DNA of 64,000 nt from Bordetella genomosp. 8 (GCF_002119685.1 NZ_CP021108.1:620001-684000); one strand, 5' to 3'; shown: positions 28,013 to 37,475, numbered from the stretch's first letter. The notes: a model not told the origin generated them from the sequence alone. Translations and numbers: made by a program.

Positions 28013-28591
28013 CTATTTCTGCATTGCAGCAAACCGTAGTAGCGCATAGTGGACAGCACCGGCACGGTCCTTACGCAACATTTCGAATTGTGGAGCGGCC
28101 AGCACGTCCTGCGGCAGCTCGGCTTCGCTTTCGACGTACACCAGCGCATCTTCGGCCAGGACGCCCGGCAGCAGGGGCGCGACCCGTTCCAGCCAGCCCT
28201 GGTTGAATGGCGGATCCAGCAGCACCAGGTCGTAGCGCGACGCGTCCATGCGACGCAGGACTTCCATGGCATCGCCCGCGTGGATGCGTATCTGGCTGGC
28301 GCCCAGCTTGTCGCGGACGGCGCGCAGGGCGGCCAGGGCGGCCTTGTCGCGTTCCACCATCTGCACGTGCGCCACGCCGCGCGAAGCGGCCTCGAAGCCC
28401 AGCGCGCCACTGCCGGCGAACAGATCCAGCACGCTTTTGCCGGCGAAGTCGCCATCCCAGAAATAGTGCAGCCAGTTGAACAGCGTTTCGCGGACCCGGT
28501 CCGGTGTCGGCCGCAGCCCGGCCGTATCGATCACTGCAATCGGCGTGCGCCGGTATTGGCCGCCGACGATGCGAATATACTTGGTCGTCAT
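28013..28591 (-). CDS. rsmD: 16S rRNA (guanine(966)-N2)-methyltransferase
   Basis: I chose ATG 28591 (MTTKYIRIVGGQYRRTPI), 192 residues; an in-frame ATG at 28606 adds five residues. The SAM-binding motif is VLDLFAGSGALGFEAASRG and the catalytic motif is LLDPPFNQ. It methylates G966 of 16S rRNA on the small subunit. The start codon overlaps the divergent ftsY start codon by two bases within CATG, so each gene's leader lies inside the other's coding sequence. coaD follows in the same direction. Confidence 0.95.
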   Translation of the reverse strand: MTTKYIRIVGGQYRRTPIAVIDTAGLRPTPDRVRETLFNWLHYFWDGDFAGKSVLDLFAGSGALGFEAASRGVAHVQMVERDKAALAALRAVRDKLGASQIRIHAGDAMEVLRRMDASRYDLVLLDPPFNQGWLERVAPLLPGVLAEDALVYVESEAELPQDVLAAPQFEMLRKDRAGAVHYALLRFAAMQK

Positions 28592-29903
28592 GCTGAATTT
28601 CTTCAAGAAAAAATCCCCCGCGCCCGCCCCTGAGCCCGCGCAGGCTCCCCAGCCTGCCGAGCCGGCCGGCCGCGACTCCCAGGATCACGTCCCGCCCGCC
28701 ACGGCGCCCGAAGCCGCGCCGCGGCTTCCGGATGAGCACGCCCCGTGGCCGGCGGCCAGGGTGGAACCCGCCATCGACCTGGGCGGCACGTCCGCGCGGG
28801 TTCCGGGCGCCGGTACCGCGGGCGTATCCGCCGCGCCGGCGCCTGCCGTGGCGACGCCCGGACCAGGGACGTCCAGCGTAGCCGCGCCGACACCGCTGGC
28901 GGTGCCGGCGGCGCCCCCGGACCTGCCTTCCGCCGCGACGCCGGCTCAGACCACGTCCGCCGCGGCTCCGGTCGAGCAGGCCGGCAAAAAATCCTGGCTG
29001 CAGCGCCTCAAGCAGGGCCTGTCGCGTACCGGCCAGAGCATCGGCGGCCTGTTCGTCGGCGTCAAGGTCGACGAAAACCTGTTCGAGGAACTGGAAACGG
29101 CGCTCATTATGGCCGATGCCGGCGTTGAAGCCACCGAGACGCTGTTGAACGCGCTGCGCGCCCGCGTCAAGAAAGAGCGCATCGAAGACGCCGCCCGAGT
29201 GCGCGAAGTACTGCGCCAGATCCTGGCCGACCATCTGCGGCCGCTGGAACGCCGGTTCGAGCTGGGCCGGGCGGCCCCGCTGGTGATCATGATCGCCGGC
29301 GTGAACGGCGCCGGCAAGACGACCTCCATCGGCAAACTGGCCAACACCTTCCAGCAGCAGGGCGCCAGCGTGCTGCTGGCCGCTGGGGATACCTTCCGCG
29401 CCGCCGCCCGCCAGCAATTGATGGAATGGGGCGCCCGCAACAATGTCACGGTGATCGCCCAGGAAGGCGGCGACCCCGCCGCGGTGGCATTCGATGCCGT
29501 CAACGCCGGCCGCGCCCGGGGCGTGGGGGTGGTGATGGTCGATACCGCCGGGCGCCTGCCGACGCAGTTGCACCTGATGGAAGAACTCAAGAAGATCCGC
29601 CGTGTCGTCGGCAAGGCCGATCCCGCGGCGCCCCATGAAGTGCTGCTGGTGGTCGACGGCAATACGGGCCAGAACGCCCTGGCGCAGATACGGGCCTTCG
29701 ATGCGGCGATCAATCTGACCGGCCTGGTGGTGACCAAGCTGGACGGCACGGCCAAGGGCGGCACGCTGGCCGCGGTGGCCGCCGGCAGCCAGGGGGTACG
29801 CCCGGTTCCGGTCTACTGGATAGGGGTGGGCGAAGGCCTGGAAGACCTCCAGCCCTTCGTCGCCGACGAGTTCGCCGCCGCCTTGCTGGGCATGTCGAAC
29901 TGA
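28590..29903 (+). CDS. ftsY: Signal recognition particle receptor FtsY
   Basis: ATG 28590 gives 437 residues beginning MLNFFKKKSPAPAPEPAQ; an ATG at 28569 would add seven. Residues 1 to about 130 are an Ala/Pro-rich linker in place of the acidic domain. The NG domain then follows: the N helix bundle (WLQRLKQGLSRTGQSIGGLF), G1 GVNGAGKTTSIGKLA, DTFRAAA, G3 DTAGR and G4 TKLDGTAKGG. FtsY is the GTPase receptor for SRP in membrane protein insertion. Its start overlaps that of rsmD, and I see only a weak ribosome-binding site. Confidence 0.96.
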   Translation: MLNFFKKKSPAPAPEPAQAPQPAEPAGRDSQDHVPPATAPEAAPRLPDEHAPWPAARVEPAIDLGGTSARVPGAGTAGVSAAPAPAVATPGPGTSSVAAPTPLAVPAAPPDLPSAATPAQTTSAAAPVEQAGKKSWLQRLKQGLSRTGQSIGGLFVGVKVDENLFEELETALIMADAGVEATETLLNALRARVKKERIEDAARVREVLRQILADHLRPLERRFELGRAAPLVIMIAGVNGAGKTTSIGKLANTFQQQGASVLLAAGDTFRAAARQQLMEWGARNNVTVIAQEGGDPAAVAFDAVNAGRARGVGVVMVDTAGRLPTQLHLMEELKKIRRVVGKADPAAPHEVLLVVDGNTGQNALAQIRAFDAAINLTGLVVTKLDGTAKGGTLAAVAAGSQGVRPVPVYWIGVGEGLEDLQPFVADEFAAALLGMSN

Positions 29904-29916
29904 ACTGATCCGAACC

Positions 29917-29942
29917 GAACCGCCGCCGACGCGCGGCGGTTC
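29917..29942. terminator. Hairpin between convergent ftsY and CYTH-CHAD genes
   Basis: GAACCGCCGC at 29917-29926 pairs perfectly with GCGGCGGTTC at 29933-29942 around a 6-base loop. It starts 13 bp after the ftsY stop and ends 4 bp from the stop of the convergent gene. There is no T-run on either side, so it may be a weak bidirectional terminator or an RNA-end stabiliser. Confidence 0.55.
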
Positions 29943-29946
29943 CCGC

Positions 29947-31722
29947 TTATCGCCAGAATCGCTTCGCCGCGCCCAGCTTGGCGAAAGCCCGCTGGGCCTC
30001 GCCGGTCAGCTTTTCCTGCCTGGCGCTGATCCAGCCCAGGGCGAACCACGCCTGCGGATGGCGGCTGCTCCACTGGCGATACAGATCATGCGCGACCGAC
30101 AGATCGTTCATCTCGCCCAACACGTCCTGCACCGCCGCCAGGCGGCGCCGGTAGTCGCGCATCCGGTTCGCCGGCAGCAGGGATTCCGCGAAGCTCAGGC
30201 CGTAGCGCAGGCGCTTGGCGCGTTTGCGCAGATCGTGGCGCGTCGGGATATCCAGTTCGGCGAACCGCTGGCCTTCCGCCAGCACCTGCTTGTGCCATTT
30301 GCGTAGCCGGCGCCCCAACAGGGTAGGCAGGTCACGCGGTTCGCGCGGGGTCAGCGGGATGATGGTGGGATGGATGATCTCCGGGTCGTGCGCGGGCGTA
30401 CCGGCGTAAACGCCATTGCCGCCGGCCCTGTCGACGTCCTGGGCGCCGGCATCTGCCGCATCGATGGCGCCGCCCCCGCTGTCCTTGCCTGCCGCGCTGG
30501 CCGCACCGTCCTCGGCGGCGGCGAGCAGGCCACCGGGCAATCTGAGGCTCTTGTGCGCGTTCCCGCCCGGGGCGGCACCACCCGCCATCGCGGTTTCCAA
30601 TGTTTCCGGCGCGGGGCGCACGTCCAGCGTCCACTCCAGCATGTCCAGCAGCCAGCCCTGGAAGGCCTTGCCGGCGGCGGTGTCGCGCGCCGCCACCGGG
30701 GCCGTATCGGACCCCGGTATCGGAAAGGTGGGCATGCCGGCTTTCACCAGCGCCGGGATGATGGACTCCTGCAGCACGTCCTGGTCGCGATTGGCGCCGA
30801 AGGCCGCGAAGTATTCCCGCAGGGCGTTTTGCGCGTCATCCGACGGCAATTCGGCCCAGCCGCGGAAAAGGCGCCAGGCCGATCGCAGGCGGCGTATGCC
30901 CACCCGAAGCTGGTGCACGTGTTCCGGCTGGCCGGCGCCATAGACGTCCAGCGTATCGACTTCGGCCAGCATCGCGGCGTTGCGCATGATCTGGTTCAGG
31001 CATTCGCTCGCGACCGCCGCCAGGCCCTGCGGGGGCGTCATGCCCGGCGACAGGTGGATGGGCTTGGTGGCGCGCGGCCCCCAGAATTCCGCGATCGCCG
31101 CCTTGCGCGCGTCTTCCGTCAGGCCTGGCCGAGCCAGCGTATGTGCCAACTGCGCCAGGCTGTCGCCGCGTTCCGACTTGCTGCGGGGATCCAGTACCAG
31201 GCCATGGCGAGGCAGCCAGGTGCGCGCCGTGGCGAAGATGGCGGCAGGACGGCCCGACATCAGTTCGAATTCGACTTCGGAGATGGGCAGCTCGAACTCG
31301 CCCGCGCGCAGCACGCCCTGGTCGTAGGCGATCTCCACCGTGCCCTGCCGCGTGCGCGTCTTGCGGACCAGGCGGATGACGTCCGTCTCGTAGCGGAGTT
31401 CCAGTTCGCCCTTCAGCGCGGCCAGCGCGTCATGGACTTCGGTGCCGGCATAGACGGACAGGTCCAGGATGGGCCCGGGGCGGGGATGATTCATCTCCAC
31501 GCGCGTGATCGCGTTGGCCCCGGGGGTTTTCAAGGTCTGCACCCAGTTGCGACCCTCGCGCCGCAGGCGGATGGCGATCCGGGCCCGCGCCAGTTCGCGT
31601 TCCGGGGTGTCGAAATACATCGCATGCAGGGGTACGCGTTCCGCGCCCGCCTGCCTGAGTTCTCGTTCGACGTTAGCCCGGGCCGCCGCAGGCACGTGCA
31701 GCTTCAGTTCCTGTTCCGACAT
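29947..31722 (-). CDS. CYTH and CHAD domain protein
   Basis: ATG 31722 gives 591 residues beginning MSEQELKLHV, which holds the CYTH ExExK motif at the N-terminus. The CYTH domain (triphosphate tunnel fold) covers about residues 1-190 and ends near ISEVEFELMSG. The CHAD helical domain follows (HQLRVGIRRLRSAWRLFRGW and RHDLRKRAKRLRYGLSFAES), rich in His, Arg and Lys. Between the CHAD halves lies a low-complexity Ala/Gly/Asp-rich insert near residues 380-450. Related proteins such as YgiF hydrolyse inorganic triphosphate, and CHAD binds polyphosphate; the activity here is inferred. A possible promoter is shared with divergent ribB. Confidence 0.92.
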   Translation of the reverse strand: MSEQELKLHVPAAARANVERELRQAGAERVPLHAMYFDTPERELARARIAIRLRREGRNWVQTLKTPGANAITRVEMNHPRPGPILDLSVYAGTEVHDALAALKGELELRYETDVIRLVRKTRTRQGTVEIAYDQGVLRAGEFELPISEVEFELMSGRPAAIFATARTWLPRHGLVLDPRSKSERGDSLAQLAHTLARPGLTEDARKAAIAEFWGPRATKPIHLSPGMTPPQGLAAVASECLNQIMRNAAMLAEVDTLDVYGAGQPEHVHQLRVGIRRLRSAWRLFRGWAELPSDDAQNALREYFAAFGANRDQDVLQESIIPALVKAGMPTFPIPGSDTAPVAARDTAAGKAFQGWLLDMLEWTLDVRPAPETLETAMAGGAAPGGNAHKSLRLPGGLLAAAEDGAASAAGKDSGGGAIDAADAGAQDVDRAGGNGVYAGTPAHDPEIIHPTIIPLTPREPRDLPTLLGRRLRKWHKQVLAEGQRFAELDIPTRHDLRKRAKRLRYGLSFAESLLPANRMRDYRRRLAAVQDVLGEMNDLSVAHDLYRQWSSRHPQAWFALGWISARQEKLTGEAQRAFAKLGAAKRFWR

Positions 31723-31896
31723 GACGTTCCGCAAAACAAAGTGACCCGCGATAGTACCCATCCGTTGATTGGATAGTGATGACGTGTCATAAATTCGTCA
31801 TTCGCACGCGGTTGACGGGGAGTTCGGGGTGCGCATGCCGTCTGCGCTCCGCCGCGGAGCGGTAAAATCGGTTTTTTCCGCCCGCCTGTCGCCGTC

Positions 31897-33075
31897 ATGT
31901 CCGCCCAGCTTACTCCCGCCGCGTCCGCCGCCGAAGCCGAATCCTTCGGCATCGCCTCGGTCGCCGAAATCATCGCCGAGCTGCGCGCCGGGCGCATCGT
32001 CATTCTGGTCGACGAAGAAGACCGGGAAAACGAAGGCGACCTGGTCATGGCGGCGGAATTCGTCACGCCGGAGGCCATCAACTTCATGGTCACCCACGGC
32101 CGCGGCCTGGTCTGCCTGACGCTGACGGAAGAACGCTGTCGCCAGCTGGACCTGCCGCTGATGGCCACCCGCAACGGCACTCGCTTTGGCACCAATTTCA
32201 CCGTGTCGATCGAGGCCGCGGAAGGCGTGGAAACCGGCATTTCGGCCGCCGACCGCGCCCGCACCATACGCGTGGCCGTGGCGCGCGACGCCAAGCCGGC
32301 CGATCTGGTGCAGCCTGGCCATATCTTCCCCGTACGCGCCGTGCCTGGCGGCGTCCTGGTCCGGGCCGGCCATACCGAAGCCGGCTGCGACCTGACCGCC
32401 ATGGCGGGCCTGACCCCGGCCGCCGTCATCTGCGAAATCCTGAAGCCGGACGGCACGATGGCGCGCCTGCCCGACCTGGTGGCGTTCGCCCAGGCGCACG
32501 ACCTGAAGATAGGCACCATCGCCGACCTGATCCAGTACCGCAGCGAGCACGAATCCATCATCCAGCGGCTGGGCGAGCGCCCGATGCGTACGCCGTGGGG
32601 CACCTTCCGCTCGGTTGCGTATCGCGACACCGCCACGCAATCCATCCACCTGGCCCTGGTGCACGGCGACATCGACCCGCAGCGCGAAACCCTGGTGCGG
32701 GTGCACGAACCCGCGTCGCTGCTGGATGTCCTGGACATGGGCGCCAGCCAGCACAGCTGGGGCGTGGCGCAGGCCCTGCAGACCATCGCCACCGCGCCGG
32801 CCGGCGTGGTGGTGCTGATGAATTGCCAGGCGGGCGGCGAACACCTGTCCGACCAGATCGCCGCCTGGGGCGAGCCCGCCAGTGGCGCCAGGGACGAATC
32901 CCGCGCCGACCGCGTGGGGCTGCGCACCTATGGCATCGGCGCCCAGATCCTGCGCGACCTGAACGTCGGCCAGATGAAATTGCTGGCGCGGCCGCGCCGG
33001 ATGCCCAGCATGGCGGGCTTCGCCCTGTCGATTACAGGTTACGATTGCGACCCTCCCGCGTCCCCGGTACGCTAG
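31897..33075 (+). CDS. ribB: 3,4-dihydroxy-2-butanone 4-phosphate synthase with degenerate GTP cyclohydrolase II-like half
   Basis: The product has 392 residues. The N-terminal half (to about residue 225) is an intact DHBP synthase, with [18 protein letters not shown] and HTEAGCDL, making the four-carbon unit of riboflavin from ribulose 5-phosphate. The C-terminal half resembles RibA in length but lacks the zinc-binding GDxxxSxxCDCG motif (here [13 protein letters not shown]) and ends [13 protein letters not shown] where RibA has TNNPxK. It is therefore probably RibB-only, as in other Burkholderiales proteins of this type. A TAAAAT hexamer lies at 31863-31868; I see no FMN riboswitch motif. 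Confidence 0.95.
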   Translation: MSAQLTPAASAAEAESFGIASVAEIIAELRAGRIVILVDEEDRENEGDLVMAAEFVTPEAINFMVTHGRGLVCLTLTEERCRQLDLPLMATRNGTRFGTNFTVSIEAAEGVETGISAADRARTIRVAVARDAKPADLVQPGHIFPVRAVPGGVLVRAGHTEAGCDLTAMAGLTPAAVICEILKPDGTMARLPDLVAFAQAHDLKIGTIADLIQYRSEHESIIQRLGERPMRTPWGTFRSVAYRDTATQSIHLALVHGDIDPQRETLVRVHEPASLLDVLDMGASQHSWGVAQALQTIATAPAGVVVLMNCQAGGEHLSDQIAAWGEPASGARDESRADRVGLRTYGIGAQILRDLNVGQMKLLARPRRMPSMAGFALSITGYDCDPPASPVR

Positions 33076-33166
33076 GCGCACAGGCTTTACTCGCGGGTGC
33101 CGCCTTCCGGCACCCGCCGCTTCCATCTTTTGCGACCACCGCCGCAACCCTATAAGGCAGTCATCG

Positions 33167-33700
33167 ATGAATCCCTACACCTTATCCCCCGACATGAACG
33201 GCGAGGGGCTGCACATCGGCATCGTCCGCGCCCGGTTCAACGAGGAGATCGGCCAGGCCGAACAGGAAGCTTGCCTGGAAGAACTGGCCAAGCTGGGTGT
33301 CGACGAACGCGACGTCATGCTGGTTTCCGTGCCGGGTGCGCTGGAACTGGGCGTCACGCTGGCGCGCATGGCCGAAACCTATGAATTCGACGCCCTGATC
33401 GCACTGGGCGCGGTGATCCGTGGGGAAACCTACCATTTCGAGGTCGTCAGCAACGAAATGGCCGCCGCGATCACCCGTATTTCCGTGGAAACCGGCATCC
33501 CCATCGCCAACGGCGTGTTGACGGTCGATACCGACGAACAGGCCGAAGCCCGCGCGCCTGGCAAGGGCCGCGACTGCGCCCAGGTCGCCGTCGAGATGGC
33601 CAACCTGATCGCCGCCCTCGAACCCGAAGAAGACGACGAGGACGAGGAAGAAGAGGACGAAGATTTCGACGAAGAAGAAGACGATGACAACCGCCGCTGA
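33167..33700 (+). CDS. ribH: 6,7-dimethyl-8-ribityllumazine synthase with acidic C-terminal tail
   Basis: The product has 177 residues, about 20 more than usual. The lumazine synthase core is clear: [48 protein letters not shown] and [17 protein letters not shown]. It condenses the RibB product with the ribityl-aminouracil intermediate. After ALEPEE the last about 25 residues are almost all Asp and Glu, ending DDDNRR. The coding end overlaps nusB by 17 bp. It follows ribB by 91 bp. Confidence 0.96.
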   Translation: MNPYTLSPDMNGEGLHIGIVRARFNEEIGQAEQEACLEELAKLGVDERDVMLVSVPGALELGVTLARMAETYEFDALIALGAVIRGETYHFEVVSNEMAAAITRISVETGIPIANGVLTVDTDEQAEARAPGKGRDCAQVAVEMANLIAALEPEEDDEDEEEEDEDFDEEEDDDNRR

Positions 33701-34172
33701 TCAAGCCGCCCAGGTACGCGCCAACGCGCGCAGCGCGCGTCGCCGCGCCCGCGAATTCGCCCTGCAGGGCGTCTATGCCTGGCTGCTGCGCGGCGGCGAA
33801 GGCACCCAGGACGCCGGCGAAATCGACGCCCATCTGCGCGATGCCGAGGATTTTTCCGAAGCCGATGCGCAGTGGTTCAAAACCCTGCTGCACGGTGTGC
33901 TGCGTGAAGCGCCCGACCTGCGCGAGCGCTTCACGCCCTTCATCGACAGGCCGCTGAACGAGCTGTCGCCGGTCGAACACGGCATACTGTTGATCGGCAG
34001 CTACGAGCTGGTGCACCACGTCGAAGTCCCGTACAAGGTCGCCATCAACGAGGCCGTCGAACTGGCCAAGTCCTTTGGCGGTACCGACGGCTTCAAGTTC
34101 GTGAACGGCGTGCTGGACAAGCTGGCGGCGGACGTACGGGCCAAGGAAGTCGCGGCGGCCGCGCGCCGCTGA
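33684..34172 (+). CDS. nusB: Transcription antitermination factor NusB
   Basis: The product has 162 residues. It begins [20 protein letters not shown] and has the NusB helical core: [36 protein letters not shown], and [20 protein letters not shown] followed by [10 protein letters not shown]. NusB binds boxA RNA with NusE in rRNA antitermination. It starts 17 bp inside ribH, a typical ribH-nusB coupling. Confidence 0.97.
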   Translation: MTTAADQAAQVRANARSARRRAREFALQGVYAWLLRGGEGTQDAGEIDAHLRDAEDFSEADAQWFKTLLHGVLREAPDLRERFTPFIDRPLNELSPVEHGILLIGSYELVHHVEVPYKVAINEAVELAKSFGGTDGFKFVNGVLDKLAADVRAKEVAAAARR

Positions 34173-34221
34173 TCCCGACGGAACCAGCTCGCGCGGCGTC
34201 GATCCATTGCAAGGAATCCGC

Positions 34222-35187
34222 GTGGCTTCCGAGTTCGACCTGATAGACCGGTACTTCAAGCGCGCCGCCCCGCCTGGCATGCTGGGCGTCGGCGACGATT
34301 GCGCGCTGTTCGGCGTGCCGGCCGGCATGCAGGTGGCGACCAGTACCGACCTGTTGATCGAAGGCCGGCATTTCTTTCCGGACGTCGATCCACGCGCCCT
34401 CGGGCACAAGGCGCTGGCGGTGAACGTATCGGACCTTGCCGCGATGGGCGCACGGCCCATCGGCTGCCTGCTGGGGCTGGCGCTGCCGGAAGCCAGGGAG
34501 CCCTGGCTGGCGGCCTTCGCCCAGGGCTTCCATGCCATGGCCGACCAGGCAGGCTGCCCGCTGATAGGCGGCGACACGACGGGCAATCCCGGCGCGCTCG
34601 CCATCAGCGTGACGGTGTTTGGCGCGGTCCGGCCGGAAGCCGCCTTGCGCCGCGACGGTGCGCGGGTGGGTGACGATATCTGGGTGTCGGGCACCTTGGG
34701 CGATGCCGATATCGCCTATCGGCTGCTGGGCGGCCACATGCCCGCCGACGAGGCGCTGCTGGCGCGCACGCGCACGGCGCTGGAATGGCCGCAGCCACGT
34801 TACACCCTGGGTCCGGCCCTGGCCGGCGTCGCCCACGCGGCCATCGACATCTCCGACGGGCTGCTGCAGGACCTGGGCCACATCCTGAAGGCCAGCGGCG
34901 TCGGCGCCCGGTTGGCGCTGGATGCCATGCCGGTTTCCACCGCGCTGGCGGATCTGCCGCCCGCCCGCGTGCGGCACGCCGTGCTGGCCGGTGGCGACGT
35001 TTATGAATTGTGCTTTACGGCCCCTCCCGACCGCGCCGACGCCGTCCGCCGCATCGGCGCCGAATGCGGGGTGGCGGTGAGCCGCATCGGCGTCGTCGAT
35101 GCCGGCGGCCAGCTCGTGGTGCTGGATGCGGACGGCACCCCGTTGCGCGACCTTCCCCGCGGTTTCGATCACTTCCGTTCCTCATGA
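34222..35187 (+). CDS. thiL: Thiamine-monophosphate kinase
   Basis: I place the start at GTG 34222 (MASEFDLIDRYFKRA), which follows AAGGAA at a good distance; a TTG at 34207 would add five residues. The product has 321 residues. Motifs are LGVGDDCALFGVPAG, VNVSDLAAMGARPIG, IGGDTTGNPGALAISVT and AIDISDGLLQDLGHIL. It phosphorylates thiamine monophosphate to thiamine diphosphate in the cytosol. Its stop overlaps the pgpA start (ATGA). Confidence 0.96.
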   Translation: MASEFDLIDRYFKRAAPPGMLGVGDDCALFGVPAGMQVATSTDLLIEGRHFFPDVDPRALGHKALAVNVSDLAAMGARPIGCLLGLALPEAREPWLAAFAQGFHAMADQAGCPLIGGDTTGNPGALAISVTVFGAVRPEAALRRDGARVGDDIWVSGTLGDADIAYRLLGGHMPADEALLARTRTALEWPQPRYTLGPALAGVAHAAIDISDGLLQDLGHILKASGVGARLALDAMPVSTALADLPPARVRHAVLAGGDVYELCFTAPPDRADAVRRIGAECGVAVSRIGVVDAGGQLVVLDADGTPLRDLPRGFDHFRSS

Positions 35188-35726
35188 ATCACACTACGCC
35201 GGATCCAGATCCCGTTTCCATGCGGGCACGCGCCCGCGTCGCTTTCCCGTCCTTTTCGTGGATATCGAAGACCCCAAGCCGCTTCGTCGCCTTCGGCCTG
35301 GGCTCGGGCCTGATCCGGCCGGCCTCGGGTACCTGGGGCACCCTGCTGGCCTGGATCCTGTGGCTGCCCGCGGCGCACTGGCTCGGCGACCTGGCGTTGG
35401 GCCTGCTAATTGCTCTGGCGATCGTCTATGGATGCTGGGCTTGTCATCGTGCGGGCCAGGAACTCGGCGAACCCGATCATGTCGGTATGGTCTGGGACGA
35501 AATGGCCGCCTTCTGGCTGGTGTTGTGGCTGGTGCCGAGCGGGTGGGTGGCGCAACTTTGCGCCTTTGTCCTGTTCCGTGTTTTCGACATCGTCAAGCCG
35601 CCGCCCATCCGCTATTTTGATGCGCGCATGAAGAACGGTATTGGTGTGATGTGGGATGACTTGCTGGCGGCGGCTTATGCGCTGCTGGTCATGGCAATTG
35701 CAGTGCGTATGGGAGCATTTCAATGA
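35184..35726 (+). CDS. pgpA: Phosphatidylglycerophosphatase A
   Basis: ATG 35184 overlaps the thiL stop and gives 180 residues. PgpA motifs are ASGTWGTLLAW, GMVWDEMAAFWLVL and FRVFDIVKPPPIRYFD, which carry the conserved Asp residues; three or four membrane segments surround them. The enzyme removes phosphate from phosphatidylglycerophosphate at the inner membrane to make phosphatidylglycerol. The stop overlaps pncC by four bases. Confidence 0.95.
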   Translation: MNHTTPDPDPVSMRARARVAFPSFSWISKTPSRFVAFGLGSGLIRPASGTWGTLLAWILWLPAAHWLGDLALGLLIALAIVYGCWACHRAGQELGEPDHVGMVWDEMAAFWLVLWLVPSGWVAQLCAFVLFRVFDIVKPPPIRYFDARMKNGIGVMWDDLLAAAYALLVMAIAVRMGAFQ

Positions 35727-36262
35727 CGACGTTCGACAGCAATACGATCAACCTGGCCGCCGCGCTGGGGCGGGAACTGAAGCGCCGCAACTGGATGATG
35801 GGTACGGCCGAATCCTGCACCGGCGGGCTGGTCGCCGGCGCCATCACGGCGGTCGCGGGCTCCAGCGCCTGGTTCGACCGAGGCTTCGTCACCTACAGCA
35901 ACGAAGCCAAGGTCGTCGACCTGCAGGTATCGCCGGATACGCTGAACCTGTATGGCGCCGTCAGCGAACCCGTGGCCCAGGAAATGGCCAACGGCGTATT
36001 GCTGGAATCCCTGGGCGCGCACGTGGCGGTGTCCACCACGGGCATCGCCGGGCCGGAAGGCGGAACGCCCGGCAAGCCCGTGGGCATGGTGTGCTTCGGT
36101 TTCGCGGTGCGCGTGGGCAGCGGCATCACCACCCGCGCCGCCACGCACGTATTCACCGGCGACCGCGCGCAGATCCGCGAGCAGGCGGTGGCGTTCGCCC
36201 TGCTGGGCCTGCTCGAAACCATAGGCGCCAGGGTCGAGGAACCGGCACCCACGCTGGTCTGA
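35723..36262 (+). CDS. pncC: Nicotinamide-nucleotide amidohydrolase PncC (CinA C-terminal type)
   Basis: The product has 179 residues and corresponds to the stand-alone C-terminal domain of CinA. Recognisable motifs are MGTAESCTGGLVAGAITAVA (catalytic Ser), FVTYSNEAK and VSTTGIAGPEGGTPGKPVGM. It deamidates nicotinamide mononucleotide in pyridine nucleotide recycling. It is the last gene of the ribB-ribH-nusB-thiL-pgpA-pncC run and is followed by a strong hairpin. Confidence 0.95.
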   Translation: MTTFDSNTINLAAALGRELKRRNWMMGTAESCTGGLVAGAITAVAGSSAWFDRGFVTYSNEAKVVDLQVSPDTLNLYGAVSEPVAQEMANGVLLESLGAHVAVSTTGIAGPEGGTPGKPVGMVCFGFAVRVGSGITTRAATHVFTGDRAQIREQAVAFALLGLLETIGARVEEPAPTLV

Positions 36263-36301
36263 TCGCTGCTGCCCTATCGCGGCCCTGTCGCGTCCTGATG
36301 G

Positions 36302-36332
36302 CGGCCCGGCATCGCATGACGATGCCGGGCCG
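36302..36332 (+). terminator. Hairpin after pncC, between convergent pncC and pyrF
   Basis: CGGCCCGGCATCG at 36302-36314 pairs perfectly with CGATGCCGGGCCG at 36320-36332 around a 5-base loop: a 13-bp stem. Only TTGTC follows on the plus strand, so the U-tract is poor. It lies 40 bp after the pncC stop and 33 bp beyond the pyrF end, so it could end both transcripts. Confidence 0.7.
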
Positions 36333-36364
36333 TTGTCATGTCCGATCGAAAAGGACCGCCGACG

Positions 36365-37183
36365 TCAGCGCACCGCGTTGATGGCGTCGCGCAGGTCCTT
36401 GGCGGCCGCGCCCGCGGCTTCACGCCAATCCTTGCCGCCCGACGCGTACAGGATGGCGCGGGACGAACTGATCAACATGCCTGTCCCGTGCGCATCGCGC
36501 GCATTGGTCACGGTGGCCGTCACGTCGCCGCCCTGCGCGCCTATGCCCGGTATCAGCAGCGGGACGGCATCGCCCACGCGCTGGCGCACCGAGGCAAGCT
36601 CGTTGGGATAGGTGGCGCCCACCACCAGGCCGCATTGGCCGTGGCTGTTCCATTTATCCGCGACCAGGCCGGCCACGTGCAGGTATAGCGGTTCGCCTTC
36701 TTCCGTTTTCAGGAACTGCAGGTCCGAGCCGCCGGGGTTGGAGGTGCGGCACAGGACGAACACGCCGCGATCGGTCCAGCGCAGATAGGGTTCGACCGAA
36801 TCCAGGCCCATGTACGGGCTGACGGTCACGCAATGCGCGTTGTAGCGCTCGAAGGCCTCGCGTGCGTACTGTTCCGCGGTGGAGCCGATATCGCCGCGCT
36901 TGGCGTCGAGCACGATGGCATGGTCCGGATGCCGTTCGCGGATGTGCGCGCACAGCGCCTCCAACTGGTCTTCCGCCCGCGCCGCGGCGAAGTAGGCGAT
37001 CTGCGGTTTGAAGCTGCAGGCGTAGGGTGCCGTCGCGTCCACGATGTCGCGGCAGAAACGGAAGATGGCGTCCGGCTCCCCGTCCAGTTCATGGGGCAGC
37101 CTTTGCACGTCTGGATCCAGGCCGACCGTCAGCAGCGAGCCGGAGGACTCCCAGGCGGCGTCGAGTTTTTCTTTGAAATTCAT
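36365..37183 (-). CDS. pyrF: Orotidine 5'-phosphate decarboxylase (long, type-2 form)
   Basis: The product has 272 residues, the longer PyrF type. Motifs include [26 protein letters not shown], the catalytic Lys in [17 protein letters not shown], and [13 protein letters not shown] for phosphate binding. It makes UMP from OMP. The gene is convergent with pncC and has its own promoter region in the gap before the autotransporter gene. Confidence 0.96.
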   Translation of the reverse strand: MNFKEKLDAAWESSGSLLTVGLDPDVQRLPHELDGEPDAIFRFCRDIVDATAPYACSFKPQIAYFAAARAEDQLEALCAHIRERHPDHAIVLDAKRGDIGSTAEQYAREAFERYNAHCVTVSPYMGLDSVEPYLRWTDRGVFVLCRTSNPGGSDLQFLKTEEGEPLYLHVAGLVADKWNSHGQCGLVVGATYPNELASVRQRVGDAVPLLIPGIGAQGGDVTATVTNARDAHGTGMLISSSRAILYASGGKDWREAAGAAAKDLRDAINAVR

Positions 37184-37475
37184 CGTCAGTGGAATGTTGC
37201 GCGTCGGTGAACCGCGCCAGTGTACCGCCTGCCTAGACCGCCCCAGTCACGGGGGATGGTCGCCATCAGGCGTGCCACCTGTCGAGGCAGTCGTTGCGCG
37301 GGCGCCGCAAGGACGTAACCAGGTTACATGCGACACGTTGGCCTTTCCCAGTGGCATTGAGGTGGCGAGCTGCAACATAAATTGCCACGCCAAGATAATA
37401 ATTGTTGTTCGAGACAAACTCGGAAATAATTTGCGCGCTCTTCCGTACCGATTTCATAACCCTGGGAAAAGTGCG
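37184..37475. other. Intergenic region between divergent pyrF and autotransporter genes
   Basis: This 292-bp gap holds the pyrF promoter on one side and the autotransporter leader on the other. Its right half is the most AT-rich sequence nearby. No gene, repeat or RNA motif was recognised apart from the promoter candidate at 37402-37430. Confidence 0.6.
37402..37430 (+). promoter_or_regulatory. Candidate sigma-70 promoter of the autotransporter gene
   Basis: TTGTTG at 37402-37407 and AATAAT at 37425-37430 are separated by exactly 17 bp, giving four and five matches of six to the consensus hexamers. A start site near 37437 would leave a leader of about 40 bases before ATG 37476. Confidence 0.4.

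Noticed and set aside
28071..29636. 521-codon open frame antisense to ftsY
   Set aside because: It lies wholly opposite ftsY and rsmD, has Arg/Gly/His-rich composition typical of antisense frames in GC-rich DNA, and shows no family motif.
31762..31896. FMN riboswitch before ribB
   Set aside because: The conserved RFN motifs, such as AGGGGCAGGG and GAAATTCCC-like blocks, were not found in the 5' region.
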